Shown: piece after piece, positions 22,645 through 33,900 of the stretch
Position numbering within the stretch: the first letter of the stretch is position 1
Layout of the letters: each line of letters starts with the position of its first letter
From: a virus
Length of the DNA: 64,000 nucleotides
Reading direction: 5' to 3' (one strand)
IMG/VR virus record: IMGVR_UViG_3300046000_008568
Span: 1-64,000 of that record
Position numbers and translations under genes: made by a program
The notes under the pieces: model-generated
Told to the model about the DNA's origin: nothing
The model's input: the letters and a program-made list of their open reading frames with translations, nothing else
Database searches by the model: none

Positions 22645-24312
22645 ATGGACAATTTAAACATGCTCTTAGAAGGAGCAAATCCATGGAAAAGCCAACAAGC
22701 AGAAGCAGCAAGAGTTGCTACTAAATGGCAAAAAAGTGGACTTCTTGAAGGAATCAGTAACCAAGTTGAGAAAAACAACATGGCTGTTATCCTTGAAAAC
22801 CAGGCAAAACAGTTAGTAGTTGAAACTAACGTTACTTCTGGTACAAACTCAATGTTAGGTGGTACTGGTGAAAACTGGGCTGGTATTGCATTGCCTTTAG
22901 TACGTAGAGTATTCGCTGAAATCGTAGCTAAAGAATTCGTATCTGTACAACCAATGGCTATGCCTTCTGGTCTTGTATTTTATCTAGATTTCCAATACGG
23001 AAATAATAAAACTCCGTTCCAACAAAATAAATCACTTTACGGTTCATTAGCTGATGTTCAAGCTACAAATGCTGATATCTCTAACGTTAACCCAACAGGT
23101 GGTCTTTACGGACAAGGTAGATATGGTTACTCAATGAACCAATTCTCACAATCTATAGCTTATTCTGCATCTTTAGTAAATTCATTAAGCCAAGTTAACT
23201 GGGATTCTCGTTACGAGTCTTCTACTGGGTCATTATATGTAATTAACTTCTCAGCAGCCTCAGCTTCTTTACTTACAAATGCTGACTTCTTAGCTGCAGC
23301 TGCATTTATTCCAAGTAGCTCTTTGATCAATGGATTAAACGTATTACAACAGTTTACTAACTACGTAAGTAGCTCATCAACTGCACAATTAACATTTGTT
23401 ACAACAGCTGCTTTAACGGGTGCTAATTCATCTGGTTCTTGTACAGTTTACTTTGAAAAACAAACTACTCCTGCATTAAGAGGTGATTTTGAAGCTGATA
23501 ATACTGGAATCGCTATTCCTAACTCATTGAGTGAAACTCAAATCGTTATTCCAACCGTTAACATCCAAATGAAATCAGATGCTATCGTTGCGAAAACTCG
23601 TAAATTGAAAGCACAATGGACTCCTGAGTTAGCTCAAGATTTGAATGCTTACCAAAACATCGATGCTGAAGCTGAATTAACTGGATTGTTATCTCAATAC
23701 ATCGCTATGGAGATTGACTTAGAAATCTTAGGTATGTTGACTGAAGAAGCAGCTACTACAGGATACTGGTCAGCAGAAAACAATAAAGTTTGGAATGGTT
23801 CAACATTCGTTCAAACTTCAACTACAACTGGTGGTTTCTATAACACACAAGGTGGTTGGTTCGCAACTTTAGGTACAGTATTACAATCAGTATCTAACAA
23901 AATCTTGCAAAAAACTCTTAGAGGTCAAGCTAACTTCTTGGTAATTTCTCCAGCAGTAGCTACTATCATGCAGTCTATCCCAGGATATGCTTCTGATGCA
24001 GGTGCTGAATTGGATAAAGTATTCAACTTTGGTAGCCAAAAAATTGGTTCTCTAAACTCTCGTTACAAAGTATATGTAAATCCTTACTTTAGTGATAACG
24101 TAATCCTTATGGGTTATAAAGGTGCTCAATTCTTGGAATCAGGTGCTGTTTATGCTCCATACGTTCCGTTGTTAATGACTCCACTTGTGTACGATCCTGA
24201 AACTTTCACACCAAGAAAAGGTATCATGACTCGTTACGCTAAGAAAATGGTACGTCCTGAATTCTACGGTAAAGTATTCGTTAATGGTTTAAATGCCTTA
24301 GGTATTAACTAA
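22645..24312 (+). CDS. Major capsid protein (T4 gp23-like)
   Basis: HK97-fold capsid protein of the gp23 family. Diagnostic segments are NWAGIALPLVRRVFAEIVAKEFVSVQPM, which follows the propeptide, and KSDAIVAKTRKLKAQWTPELAQDLNAYQ and DAEAELTGLLSQYIAMEIDLEIL in the core. The N-terminal ~65 residues should be removed by the protease; ILEN (near 51-54) fits the (I/L)xE cleavage rule. A Ser/Ala-rich region near residues 195-275 looks like an insertion. The length of 555 residues is close to gp23 (about 520). A strong terminator follows. Confidence 0.95.
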   Translation: MDNLNMLLEGANPWKSQQAEAARVATKWQKSGLLEGISNQVEKNNMAVILENQAKQLVVETNVTSGTNSMLGGTGENWAGIALPLVRRVFAEIVAKEFVSVQPMAMPSGLVFYLDFQYGNNKTPFQQNKSLYGSLADVQATNADISNVNPTGGLYGQGRYGYSMNQFSQSIAYSASLVNSLSQVNWDSRYESSTGSLYVINFSAASASLLTNADFLAAAAFIPSSSLINGLNVLQQFTNYVSSSSTAQLTFVTTAALTGANSSGSCTVYFEKQTTPALRGDFEADNTGIAIPNSLSETQIVIPTVNIQMKSDAIVAKTRKLKAQWTPELAQDLNAYQNIDAEAELTGLLSQYIAMEIDLEILGMLTEEAATTGYWSAENNKVWNGSTFVQTSTTTGGFYNTQGGWFATLGTVLQSVSNKILQKTLRGQANFLVISPAVATIMQSIPGYASDAGAELDKVFNFGSQKIGSLNSRYKVYVNPYFSDNVILMGYKGAQFLESGAVYAPYVPLLMTPLVYDPETFTPRKGIMTRYAKKMVRPEFYGKVFVNGLNALGIN

Positions 24313-24335
24313 TAATTAAATATTTAGTAAAGATT

Positions 24336-24366
24336 AGAGTCGAGCGCAAGCTCGGCTCTTTTTTTT
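24336..24366 (+). terminator. Strong rho-independent terminator after the capsid gene
   Basis: A ten-base-pair stem (24336-24345 with 24350-24359, one G-U) with a GCAA tetraloop and eight T. Confidence 0.93.
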
Positions 24367-24367
24367 C

Positions 24368-24376
24368 ATATTTATA
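24368..24376 (+). promoter_or_regulatory. ATATTTAT element upstream of phoH
   Basis: ATATTTATA begins in the terminator's T-tract, 20 bases before the phoH ATG at 24397. Confidence 0.42.
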
Positions 24377-24396
24377 CGAAACCAAAACGTTACATT

Positions 24397-25083
24397 ATGG
24401 CTTCAAACCATCACACCGATGAAGTTTTCACTCCAAAGAGAAAACCAAAAAACCCAATTAAGTTCAACCTTCAACTTAATGAAGAACAAAAAGAAGCGAA
24501 AGCTTTAATCGTAGAGAATCCCGTAGTAGTATTAAAAGGAATGGCCGGTAGCGGAAAAACACTTGTTGCCGTTCAAGCCGCGTTAGATATGCTATTTAAG
24601 CGCGAAGTAGATAAAATTGTAATAACAAGACCTACAGTAGCTAAAGAAGAATTAGGATTTTTACCCGGCGATTTAAAGGAAAAAATGGATCCATGGTTGG
24701 CTCCAATTTATCATAATCTTTATATGTTATACGGTAAAGATAAAGTTGATAAAGAATTAGAAAACGGCAATATTGAAATAGTACCATTTGCTTTTATGCG
24801 TGGTAGAACATTTGTTAAATCATTTGTAATAGTAGATGAAGCACAAAACGTTACACACGATCAAATGGAAACTGTTCTAGGAAGACTAGGTAAAGGATCT
24901 AAAATGGTGATATGCGGGGATTTAGCTCAAATAGATTTAAAAACTAAAAAAGATACAGGATTTTCATTCTTAACTAGAGTTGAGGAACATGTAAAAGGAT
25001 TTAAAGTATTTGCTTTAAAAGCAAACCATAGACACGAAATAGTATCTCCTATACTTCAAGTATACCAAGAATTCAGAGACTAG
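24397..25083 (+). CDS. phoH: PhoH-like P-loop ATPase
   Basis: Walker A GMAGSGKT (K54), RPTV..EELGFLPGD and KMDPWLAPIYHNL are characteristic of PhoH. Walker B is SFVIVDEAQN, and GDLAQIDL is the sensor-like motif. The C-terminus keeps the conserved HRHEIV. The 228-residue length equals the bare PhoH domain of phage versions. Its role in phages is unsettled; RNA-linked helicase/ATPase and phosphate-stress roles have been proposed. It stands between capsid and fibre genes. It ends with TAG followed at once by TAA. Confidence 0.93.
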   Translation: MASNHHTDEVFTPKRKPKNPIKFNLQLNEEQKEAKALIVENPVVVLKGMAGSGKTLVAVQAALDMLFKREVDKIVITRPTVAKEELGFLPGDLKEKMDPWLAPIYHNLYMLYGKDKVDKELENGNIEIVPFAFMRGRTFVKSFVIVDEAQNVTHDQMETVLGRLGKGSKMVICGDLAQIDLKTKKDTGFSFLTRVEEHVKGFKVFALKANHRHEIVSPILQVYQEFRD

Positions 25084-25092
25084 TAACTAGTT

Positions 25093-25102
25093 AATATTTA
25101 TC
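25093..25102 (+). promoter_or_regulatory. ATATTTAT element upstream of the fibre locus
   Basis: AATATTTATC lies 20 bases before the ATG at 25123, just after phoH. Confidence 0.42.
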
Positions 25103-25122
25103 GATAGTAATCCCACATACAC

Positions 25123-25503
25123 ATGGCCGCAGGTAAATATTCTTTTACAATTGAACAAGGTTCAACAGTTGATATCCCACTAATCTATAAAGATAATCTT
25201 GGGGTACCTGTTAATCTTACTCAATATAGTTCTAAAATGCAAATTAGAAACTCATATAGTTCTAGTATTCCTATTATTACGTTAAGTAGTAGTTTAAATC
25301 CCGATGGTACGGGATTAAACATGTCTAATGCGGTATCTGGAGGAATTACTATATACATCGCTTCATGTACTTCTTCTATGTTTAATTTTTACGATGCCGT
25401 TTATGATCTAGACATAATCTCCGGAAGTGGAGATTGTCCTATAGTTAGCAGAATACTTGAAGGTAAAGTTAGATTAAGTAAAGAAGTTACTGTAGTGAGC
25501 TAA
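25123..25503 (+). CDS. Small virion-associated beta protein (126 aa)
   Basis: The opening YSFTIEQGSTVDIPLIYKDNLGVPVNLTQYSSKMQIRNSY is the pattern of small tail/fibre-associated proteins found in many phages: an N-terminal strand, then 'D..G.PV.LTgY.akMQIR'. The rest alternates beta strands and ends with a degenerate immunoglobulin-like strand set. It lies at the head of the fibre locus and overlaps the next fibre gene by one base. It probably forms an adaptor or tip element; this is inferred. Confidence 0.65.
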   Translation: MAAGKYSFTIEQGSTVDIPLIYKDNLGVPVNLTQYSSKMQIRNSYSSSIPIITLSSSLNPDGTGLNMSNAVSGGITIYIASCTSSMFNFYDAVYDLDIISGSGDCPIVSRILEGKVRLSKEVTVVS

Positions 25504-26186
25504 TGAGTCAGATCCAAATCAATAATACAATTAATAGTGTTAATGTAGAGAGTACATTTAACACAGTAGATGTTAATAATGATATTAGCAATATACTGGT
25601 TATACCTCAACAAGTCACTAATGTTGTTGAAATTGTTACTCCTGGTCCTCAAGGACCCCCTGGACCAAGTTCGTTTACTAATACTGGATCCTTCTTAACT
25701 ACTGCATCTTTTAATTTATTTACTTCATCGTATACTACTGGATCTTTTACTGGATCTTTTACAGGTGATGGTAGTGGGTTAATCAATATTCTTAGCGCAT
25801 CATACGCATTAACGGCATCGTATTTTAGTGGTTCTATATCTAATGCTATATCCTCTTCATACGCTGAAACGGCATCTTTTGTTTTATTTAATGGTTTAGA
25901 AAATTACGTAGCTCTATTTACCTCTAATAGTGATCTTACATCAAGTAATATTTATGTTACTGAATCTGGAGTATCGGTTAATACAACATCAAGTAATGCT
26001 GCTTTAACAGTTAATTCAACAAATATTAGTAGAGATGCACTACAGATCCAAATTACAGGAAGTACATACTTTGCTGTTAATAATGAAGGAGTAATGGTCT
26101 TATCCCCATTTTACAATACACCCACAGCAATATCAGGAGGATTTATCTACTCTGCTAGTGGAGAATACTTTATTGGTGTTCCTTAA
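25503..26186 (+). CDS. Tail-fibre protein with short collagen-like motif (227 aa)
   Basis: The helical/beta N-terminus leads to the Gly-Pro segment TPGPQGPPGPS (residues near 45-55), a short collagen-like trimer seed. A Ser/Thr/Ala repeat region follows (SYALTASYFSGSISNAISSSYAETASF) of the kind seen in the 26239 and 38219 fibres. The C-terminus is a small beta domain. The fold is almost certainly a fibrous trimer. It is translationally coupled to the adaptor-like protein upstream. Confidence 0.7.
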   Translation: MSQIQINNTINSVNVESTFNTVDVNNDISNILVIPQQVTNVVEIVTPGPQGPPGPSSFTNTGSFLTTASFNLFTSSYTTGSFTGSFTGDGSGLINILSASYALTASYFSGSISNAISSSYAETASFVLFNGLENYVALFTSNSDLTSSNIYVTESGVSVNTTSSNAALTVNSTNISRDALQIQITGSTYFAVNNEGVMVLSPFYNTPTAISGGFIYSASGEYFIGVP

Positions 26187-26196
26187 TATTTATCAT
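26185..26196 (+). promoter_or_regulatory. ATATTTAT element upstream of the 26239 fibre
   Basis: AATATTTATCAT overlaps the end of the 25503 gene stop and lies 42 bases before the ATG at 26239. Confidence 0.4.
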
Positions 26197-26238
26197 CAAA
26201 AAATAACAATAATTATTAATATAAAATAATACAACATA

Positions 26239-27513
26239 ATGGCAGAATGGAAAAAGCTCGTCACGTCGGGCAGTAATATATCACAATTAAATAATGATGC
26301 TGGATATTTAACCTCAGCAACAGTACCATCTAAGAATGCATTTGCAACTGCTTCTATAAATGGAACAGTTTTAATAGCAGATTCTCCATCAGGATCTTTA
26401 AATTTTACTTCATCATCTGGACAAGGTTTAACCATCTCAGGTAACTCAGGAACGGATACGCTAACATGGGGTTTAGCAGCTATACCAAATTCTAGCTTAC
26501 TTAATTCTGGTTCTATAATTGGAACAACGCCTGTAAATTTAGGTACTACTGTAACCTCTATTGCTGGTTTAACATTAACTACTGCAGTTGTTTCTGGTTC
26601 ATTATTCGGAACTGCTTCTTGGGCAACTAATGCAATAACAGCAGCATCAGCAAGTACAGTAGCAGTAACAGATACTACAACAGGTACAGGTCCTTATTAT
26701 ATTATGTTTGCCGATGGTACAACAGGTAATAGAGCAGTACGAGTAGATTCAAGTACATTAACATTTAATGCTACAACAAACACATTAACAGTTACTTCAT
26801 CATATGCAATTAGTGCTTCTCAAGCTCTAACAGCATCATTTGCTTTAAATGCTAATTCTGATTTAGCTATTGCTGGTGATACAGGAACAGGTACAGTAGA
26901 TTTACAAACTCAAACATTAATAGTTTCCGGTACAGCGAATGAAATAACAACAACTGCTTCTGGTCAAACTATAACAATCGGTTTACCTACAAATGTTACT
27001 ATAGCAGGTGATTTAGCAGTAAATGGTGGTGATATAACAACAACACAATTAACAGCTTCATTATTCAATTCAACAGCAACTCAAGTTAATATTGGTGGTT
27101 CTGCACTTCAAATGAGAATTGGTAATGCTGCTGGAACAATTACTATTCCTGGTAATTTAACAGTACAAGGTACAACAACAACAATATCATCCTCAGTATT
27201 AGAGATTGCCGATCAATTTATATTATTAGCCTCTGGTTCAAATACAAATGTAGATGGTGGTCTTATTGTACAAAACGCAACTGATGGTTCAGGACATGCT
27301 TTTGGATATGGAACACCTGAAAATAGATGGGTAATGCAATCAAGCTTAAACAGCTTGTCTTCATCATTTGCTTCTATTGATGGGTATGTTACAACGACAC
27401 AATATGGATTATCAGGGGCTAAACCAGCTAACCCATCTTATGGTGGTGCTACTTATGGGTATGGTAACATATATACAGCCACCGATACAGGTGAAATATT
27501 TATCTACGCATAA
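26239..27513 (+). CDS. Tail-fibre protein (424 aa), WKKLVTSGS N-terminus
   Basis: It opens with MAEWKKLVTSGSNISQLNND, the same module as the 38219 fibre (MPSWKKIITSGS), likely the virion-attachment end. The middle has GSLFGTASWATNA and Ala/Ser/Thr repeats. The segment GNLTVQGTTTTISSSVLEIADQFILLASGS is a recurring fibre motif in T4-like phages. The C-terminal portion (YATPEN-like GYGTPENRWVMQS) precedes a short tip. No enzymatic domain is visible. It is probably a short or side tail fibre. Confidence 0.75.
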   Translation: MAEWKKLVTSGSNISQLNNDAGYLTSATVPSKNAFATASINGTVLIADSPSGSLNFTSSSGQGLTISGNSGTDTLTWGLAAIPNSSLLNSGSIIGTTPVNLGTTVTSIAGLTLTTAVVSGSLFGTASWATNAITAASASTVAVTDTTTGTGPYYIMFADGTTGNRAVRVDSSTLTFNATTNTLTVTSSYAISASQALTASFALNANSDLAIAGDTGTGTVDLQTQTLIVSGTANEITTTASGQTITIGLPTNVTIAGDLAVNGGDITTTQLTASLFNSTATQVNIGGSALQMRIGNAAGTITIPGNLTVQGTTTTISSSVLEIADQFILLASGSNTNVDGGLIVQNATDGSGHAFGYGTPENRWVMQSSLNSLSSSFASIDGYVTTTQYGLSGAKPANPSYGGATYGYGNIYTATDTGEIFIYA

Positions 27514-27531
27514 AAATAAATTAAATTAGTT

Positions 27532-27705
27532 ATGGCTTTAATTGATAAAGTTGAGGGACCTAAACAACCTCAACCAATTGAATACAATAAAGAAGAAATT
27601 GAATTTCTATTAAGAATAATTAAAGATGCAACTTTTAAGGGTGGGGAACTACCCTTATTAGTTAATCTAGTTAATAAACTTCAACAACAATACCAATCCC
27701 TTTAA
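27532..27705 (+). CDS. Small hypothetical protein (57 aa)
   Basis: MALIDKVEGPKQPQPIEYNK opens a short, mostly helical protein with EEIEFLLRIIKDATFKGGELPLLVNLVNKLQQQYQ. The helical pattern and position between fibre genes suggest a small assembly or chaperone-like subunit, but I do not recognise it. The frame is open with a good ATG 18 bases after the fibre stop. Confidence 0.6.
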   Translation: MALIDKVEGPKQPQPIEYNKEEIEFLLRIIKDATFKGGELPLLVNLVNKLQQQYQSL

Positions 27706-27716
27706 AATTATAAGTT

Positions 27717-27881
27717 ATGTTTACACTACAAGAACTAATTGTATTACGTTCATCTCTTGAACACATTCAAATTTTAGGAAAAGATGCTAAAGCAATTGCT
27801 TCACTTCAAACTAAATTAGAAGAATTAGTAGCTCAAAAAGAGCAATCTCAAAACGAAATTACACCACAAAGTAAAAAGTAA
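27717..27881 (+). CDS. Small helical protein (54 aa)
   Basis: MFTLQELIVLRSSLEHIQIL continues as one long heptad-like helix ending in QSKK. It is 11 bases downstream of the 57-residue gene and forms a pair with it. The pattern L..L..LRSSLE.I resembles small phage proteins with coiled-coil character next to fibres. Function unknown. Confidence 0.6.
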   Translation: MFTLQELIVLRSSLEHIQILGKDAKAIASLQTKLEELVAQKEQSQNEITPQSKK

Positions 27882-27894
27882 CTAATCGTACCGC

Positions 27895-27906
27895 CATATT
27901 TATACT
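27895..27906 (+). promoter_or_regulatory. ATATTTAT element upstream of the giant adhesin gene
   Basis: CATATTTATACT lies 50 bases before the ATG at 27957 and its 3' end overlaps a hairpin in the leader. Confidence 0.42.
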
Positions 27907-27936
27907 ATGAAACACTGTCGTGTAATAAATCATAGT
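27904..27936 (+). promoter_or_regulatory. Nested hairpin in the leader of the giant adhesin gene
   Basis: Outer arms ACTATGA (27904-27910) and TCATAGT (27930-27936) enclose a second stem ACAC (27912-27915)/GTGT (27920-27923). There is no T-tract after it, so it is not a terminator. It may affect mRNA stability or translation. Confidence 0.4.
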
Positions 27937-27956
27937 AAATAATAAAATATTCTATA

Positions 27957-30900
27957 ATGGCTCTATATAACTGGCTAGTCCAAAGTTGCTGCAATCCCTC
28001 TATTACTAAAGTTATTAAATATACCCGTATTCTATATACAGGTATAATTTTTCAAGATTCTTTAAGTAATTGCTATCAAGTAATAGCTCCAACTAACGCT
28101 ACACCAAATATATCCCTCCCAGACCTTGTACCTCTTTATAACACTTGTGATGATTGTTTAATCGATTTACCACCATGTAATCCTAAAGAACCTACTACAG
28201 TTTGGTTAGTTCAAAGCTGCTGTGATAAAGCAATTACCCAAATAGTTGTTAATAATAATATAATCCCTGGAGATATATTTCAAGACTCATTAGGTGATTG
28301 TTATACTGTATTAACAGTTACCGAAGGCAATCCTACTATAGTAATAATAGATGAAACTATATATAAAACATGTGAAGATTGTAAACCTTGTGTTTCAACA
28401 TCACCTACACCAACACCATCTATAACACAGTCACCGTTTCCTACTCCTAGTATAACGCCCTCTGTAACGGTTACACCATCACCATCTCCTGTTACGTTTG
28501 TTAATAGTTCACCTAGTCCAACACCAACAGTAACTGTTAGTAGAACACCTAGTGTAACACCATCTCCTGGAACCCCTGAATGTAAATGTATTACTTATAT
28601 TAATACTAGTGAATTTAGTTCATACCAAAGTTTTTATACAACTTGTGATGGATTTGTTGGAGCTCAGTTTACAATAGCTCCACAACAAACAATTCAAATA
28701 TGTGGTAGCAATCCATCTGCAGGAAACCCTGCCGTAACATTTTATACAGGAAGTTATTGCCAAAATGAAGAATGTGTTGCTCCTGACATTTCCCCATCAC
28801 CAACACCAACTCCATCAGCTACTTTAGTTACTGTTCCTGTATTTGAACCAGAGCCTTTATGTATGGATGTAGTGTTTGGTCCTGCACCATCACCTAGTGC
28901 AACTCCTTCTATAACAGTATCAGCAACACCATCTGTAACAGTAAGTACATCACGATATCCAGAGTTTCCTTCATTAACACCTACATCGACACCATCTGTT
29001 ACTCCTAGTATTACGCCAACTAAAACACCGTCTATTAGTGTTTCATCAACACCAAGTGTTACTCCTAGTGTGACACCAACAAAAACGGCTACACCAAGTG
29101 TTACTCCTAGTAAAACACCATCGATAACAGTATCACCAAGTAAAACACCAACACCTACACCTAGTCCGTCCTCTAATGCTTTAATAGTATCTGAGTGTTC
29201 TGTAATATATAATGGTGGGGGACCTAATCAAGTTTATGCTTATAACAGTACTACTAATGTTTCTACTTTATTAAATTTAGGTACGTCTCCACTACAAGTA
29301 GGTTCATCTGATATTGCTCATACTAATACAAAATTGTGGTTATATGCCTCTTTAAATGGTGCTACTAGTACTATTTTTGAATATAATATAACATTAAGCC
29401 CTTTTACATCTGTATATAATAGAGCTATTAATATCCCCGTAGGAATTGCTTTAGGATCAGGTATATGCGCTATTGATAATACAACCTTATTATCCTCAGA
29501 TCAATTTAATAATGATCAAATTATTCAAATTACATTAAATCCTTCACCGGATAATACTGTTGTTATAACAAATTTATTTACTTTATCTTCTGGAAGAGTA
29601 ATATCCGGAGATTTATTATACACAACAGATGGGAAGGTTATTGTAACAACACAAACGCGAAATGCTCCTTATTCATATTGGATTTCTCAATATACTTTAG
29701 GAGGAACATTAGAATTTGATTTACCTATTACTTCAACTGCTCCTTTTCCTTATGGTTTAGCTACAATAAATGGTGGTATTTATATTTTTAGTGGGAGTAA
29801 TCTTAAACAAATAAGTACTACATTTCCATATACTATTACTCAAGTAAATAATATTGGTAACGCGTTAGCCGGAGCATCACAAGTACCAAGTTGTTGTAAT
29901 GTTTCATTTCAACCAAATGTAATAGGTGTCTCATCATCACCGACACCAACGCCTACTAAAACAGTAACACCGTCAATAACACCAACACCAAGTACAACAC
30001 CGTTTAGAACGCCTACACCAACACCATCAAAATCACCACCAAATAATATACCGTGTACTGGAAATGGAGCACTACCTTTACCTGGAAATAATGTTACCTA
30101 TAATGGAGTTACTATAACAATATCAGGAACGGGAAATATTAGTTTATATCCTAATGCTTGGGCATCGTGTAACACAACAACTCCTGCTAACACAGCATGG
30201 TTAGGTTTATCCGGAGCTTTTACATATATTTTAACATTTAGTCAACCTGTTAATAATATTAGAATACCTATAACTGGTTTAAGTACTGATTTTGATGAAA
30301 ATATTTTTGAAATTTTTACATTTACTACAAGTGGAGGAACTCCAACAATAACAAGTCCTAATAATTGCTTTAGCGCAATAACAGGAAATCAAATTTCCTC
30401 TAATGGTACAGAAGACACTAATAATGGTGGAGGTTTATTTACTATTTCTTCTCCTAGCTCATTTAATACATTAACCATAACAGGTCAAGGAGGAAGTGGT
30501 GGTTCTTTATTTGGTATTGATTGTACTTCAATCCTACCAGCGCCACCGGCAAATTGTGTTTCGTGTAATACAATTGCAATGCCTCCAACTGGAACAGGTA
30601 CTATAACTAATGGAAATTTAACAGTTAGTACAACATATAGTGGCCCGGAATTAGTTCTTGGTCCGGCTAATGGTTCTCCTTTTGCTACTTGTACAAATGT
30701 ATCTCTTCCATTACCCTTTGTAATTTTAGGAGCAACTCCTGGGGCTTTTATTTATACCTTAAACTTTAACCAACCTGTTAATAATATAAAATTTTTAATA
30801 TCGGGAGCCGGAACAACTTACAATCCAACAGCACTTGAAACTTTTACATTTAATACAAGCGGAGGAACCCCTACACTCTCTACTTGTGGACCATCATGTG

Positions 30901-33900
30901 GTACTACAATAAACAATAATGTCATAACATTAGAATATGTTTCACCTAACGGGGGTGGTGCTTTAACTCAAGTAAATGCAACTAATCCTTATACTCAAAT
31001 AATAATAACAGGAAACGGTGGAGCAGATGGCTCCGGGTTTAGTTTATGTTTAGACACAGCAACACCATTACCATCACCATCTCCTTCTGCAACACCATCA
31101 ATAACAGTATCACCAAGTAAAACACCATCAGTAACTGCTACACCTAGTATCTCTATTAGTGCTACACCAAGCGTAACACCATCGATAACTGTTACTCCTA
31201 GTATAACAATTAGTCCGTCTCGTACGCCAAGTGTAACGCCGTCACCTTCTTTACCGTCGGATGTATGTCCTTTAATTTATACTACTGCTCTTCAATCATA
31301 TAATGGAACTAGTTTAACTAATGGTTATTATACTAAAAATTATACTTGGAACCCTAATACTAATGTTCAACAAGAAATAATATTATCTAATGATGTTGTA
31401 GGTAATGACATTGCCTCTACTGAAACTAAATTATGGAAAAGCTGGGGAGTATTTAATCCTATTGCTCAAACCTATAGCTATAATATCAATGAATGGAACC
31501 TTTCTGGAAACCCTCCATACACAGCAACTTTTAATAGAACACTTCTATACCCTTCAGGATACACTGCTAGTCCAGGACTAACAGCAAAAGATAATAATAC
31601 ACTTGTAGATGTTGCTTCTACTATTGTAAATGGGCAAACAGTATGGAAAGTTTATGAATTAAATATTCCTACCGCTCCGGCAACACAATTAACAACAACG
31701 TTTAAATTTAACTTAAATAGCAATTTTCAAGGTCAAGGAGATCTAATGTTAACCTCAGATGCAAATGGTAATCCTGATAAACTTTTATTAGCATGTGCTG
31801 TATCTAACCCAACCCCAGGTACTACAAATAGCATAATTGCTCTTCAACAATACGATTATAATACTGGAGCTTTTGAATATGAAATTACATTAATACCCCC
31901 AACAACCTCACCAACAGCCGGTCTTATAGCTGGTATTGCTCAATTTAATAATATAATATATGTTTTCTTTAAGGATGGTTATCCTAATTTACCTGCTTTA
32001 ACTGGGTGGGTTTATTCAATAAATCCAAATCCACCATATAACTGGACTTTAGTAAATAATATATTAGATTCGGGTGGATCAAATTCATTATTATCATGTT
32101 CTAAAGGTAAATTATTAGGGCCTAATGCTAGTGGGTGTGATACTATGTTGTATAGAACTCAAACCAAGGGATATGGTTCATATAACTTTACAACTAATAC
32201 ATCCGCAGTACTTAGTGTAACAGCAAACCCATACCCTGCTAATGATAATACAAATAATCTCCCTACAGTTATTGCTAATACAAGCAATAAAATGTGGGTA
32301 TATGCTACTGGAGCTGCTACTTCTGAAGTTAATTTAAGAGAAAGTAATATAGTATTATCTCCATTTTCTTCTACCTTTAATAGAAATATAGCTTTACCAA
32401 CTGGTCTTAAACCAAATAATGGATTATTTGCTCTAAATAATTCTACTTTAGTAGGTTCATACAAAATAACTAGTCCGGACAGTAGTGGAAATTTATATTC
32501 TCAACCTATAGTTGAAATAAATATACCGGCTGATGGCACCTCAAATCCTATAGCTACTTTTGTTACTAAATGTTTTTTACCAATACAAACAGAACCTGTT
32601 GGTGGGTTGGTAGTAACTAATGGTGTTAATCCAAAACTTATCATTTTAGTTAGAGATACAAATACTCCTACTATCATTATCCTCCTTCAGTACAATTATA
32701 CTACGGGGGATTTAGAGTTATATAAATCATTATCACCAACTATTACAACTCCTAGTGGATTAGTTGAATTAAATGGAAATATATACATTATCGGGTACAA
32801 CATGTATAAAATAGATACTGCTACACCGTATGCTCTAACGTTAGTCCAAAACCCAGGACTAGCCTTAATTAATGCTTCTCAACTATCCAATTGTATTAAT
32901 ACTAACTTTATAATACCTAATAATTGCGATACTTGTACCCCAGCGTTACTCCCTAAATTTAGTCCTGTTACGTATGGTGGAGTTACATTAACCCCATCAT
33001 TTACTGGGATTACTCCTAATTCAATGCCATATAGTGATATAGGATGTTCCGGGACTAACACAGTACTTAATGCTTCAAATACAGTCTGGTTAGGTTGGTA
33101 TCCTGGTGATTTTACTTATACTCTAACATTTAGCCAACCCGTTAATGACATAGTATTATTACTAACCGGTATGGGGGATAGTCCTATAGCTACTGGAGGT
33201 CATTATGAATCTTTTGCTTTTAATACTAATGGTGGGATTCCTTCTCTTACAGCATGTAAGGGATGTTTTGATAATATTAATGCAAATACGGTAACTGGAT
33301 CTGTTTTTGGGCTCAATAGTTTAAACCAAAATATTACAGGAGGTGGATTTCTTAAAGTACATGCAAGCAGTTTGTATACTACTTTAACTATTTCGGGTCC
33401 TGGTGGAATACAAGGTACAGTTTTTGGTATATGTGCCGCTTCTGTATTACCAGCACCAGCTGTTAGCCCATCACCAAGTCCAACACCATCTCCATCACCT
33501 CCATGTACACCATGTGCTTTACCTAATGTAATAATAGGAACACAAACATGGACAGCATGTAATTTAGATGTTACTACTTATAGAAATGGTGATGTCATAC
33601 CACAAGTTACAGATCCAACAGCTTGGAATACTCTAACTACAGGAGCTTGGTGTTACTACGACAACAACCCAACTAATGGTTGTACATATAATAAACTATA
33701 CAACTGGTATGCTGTAAATGATCCTCGTGGATTAGCTCCTGTCGGTTATCATGTACCAACAGAGGCTGAAATTGAAACATTGCGCCAGTATTTGGGGGGT
33801 ACAAATGTAGCCGGAGGTAAATTAAAACGAACAGGAACTACACTTTGGAATAGTCCTAATACAGGAGCAACAAATGAAACAGGTTGGACAGGACTACCAG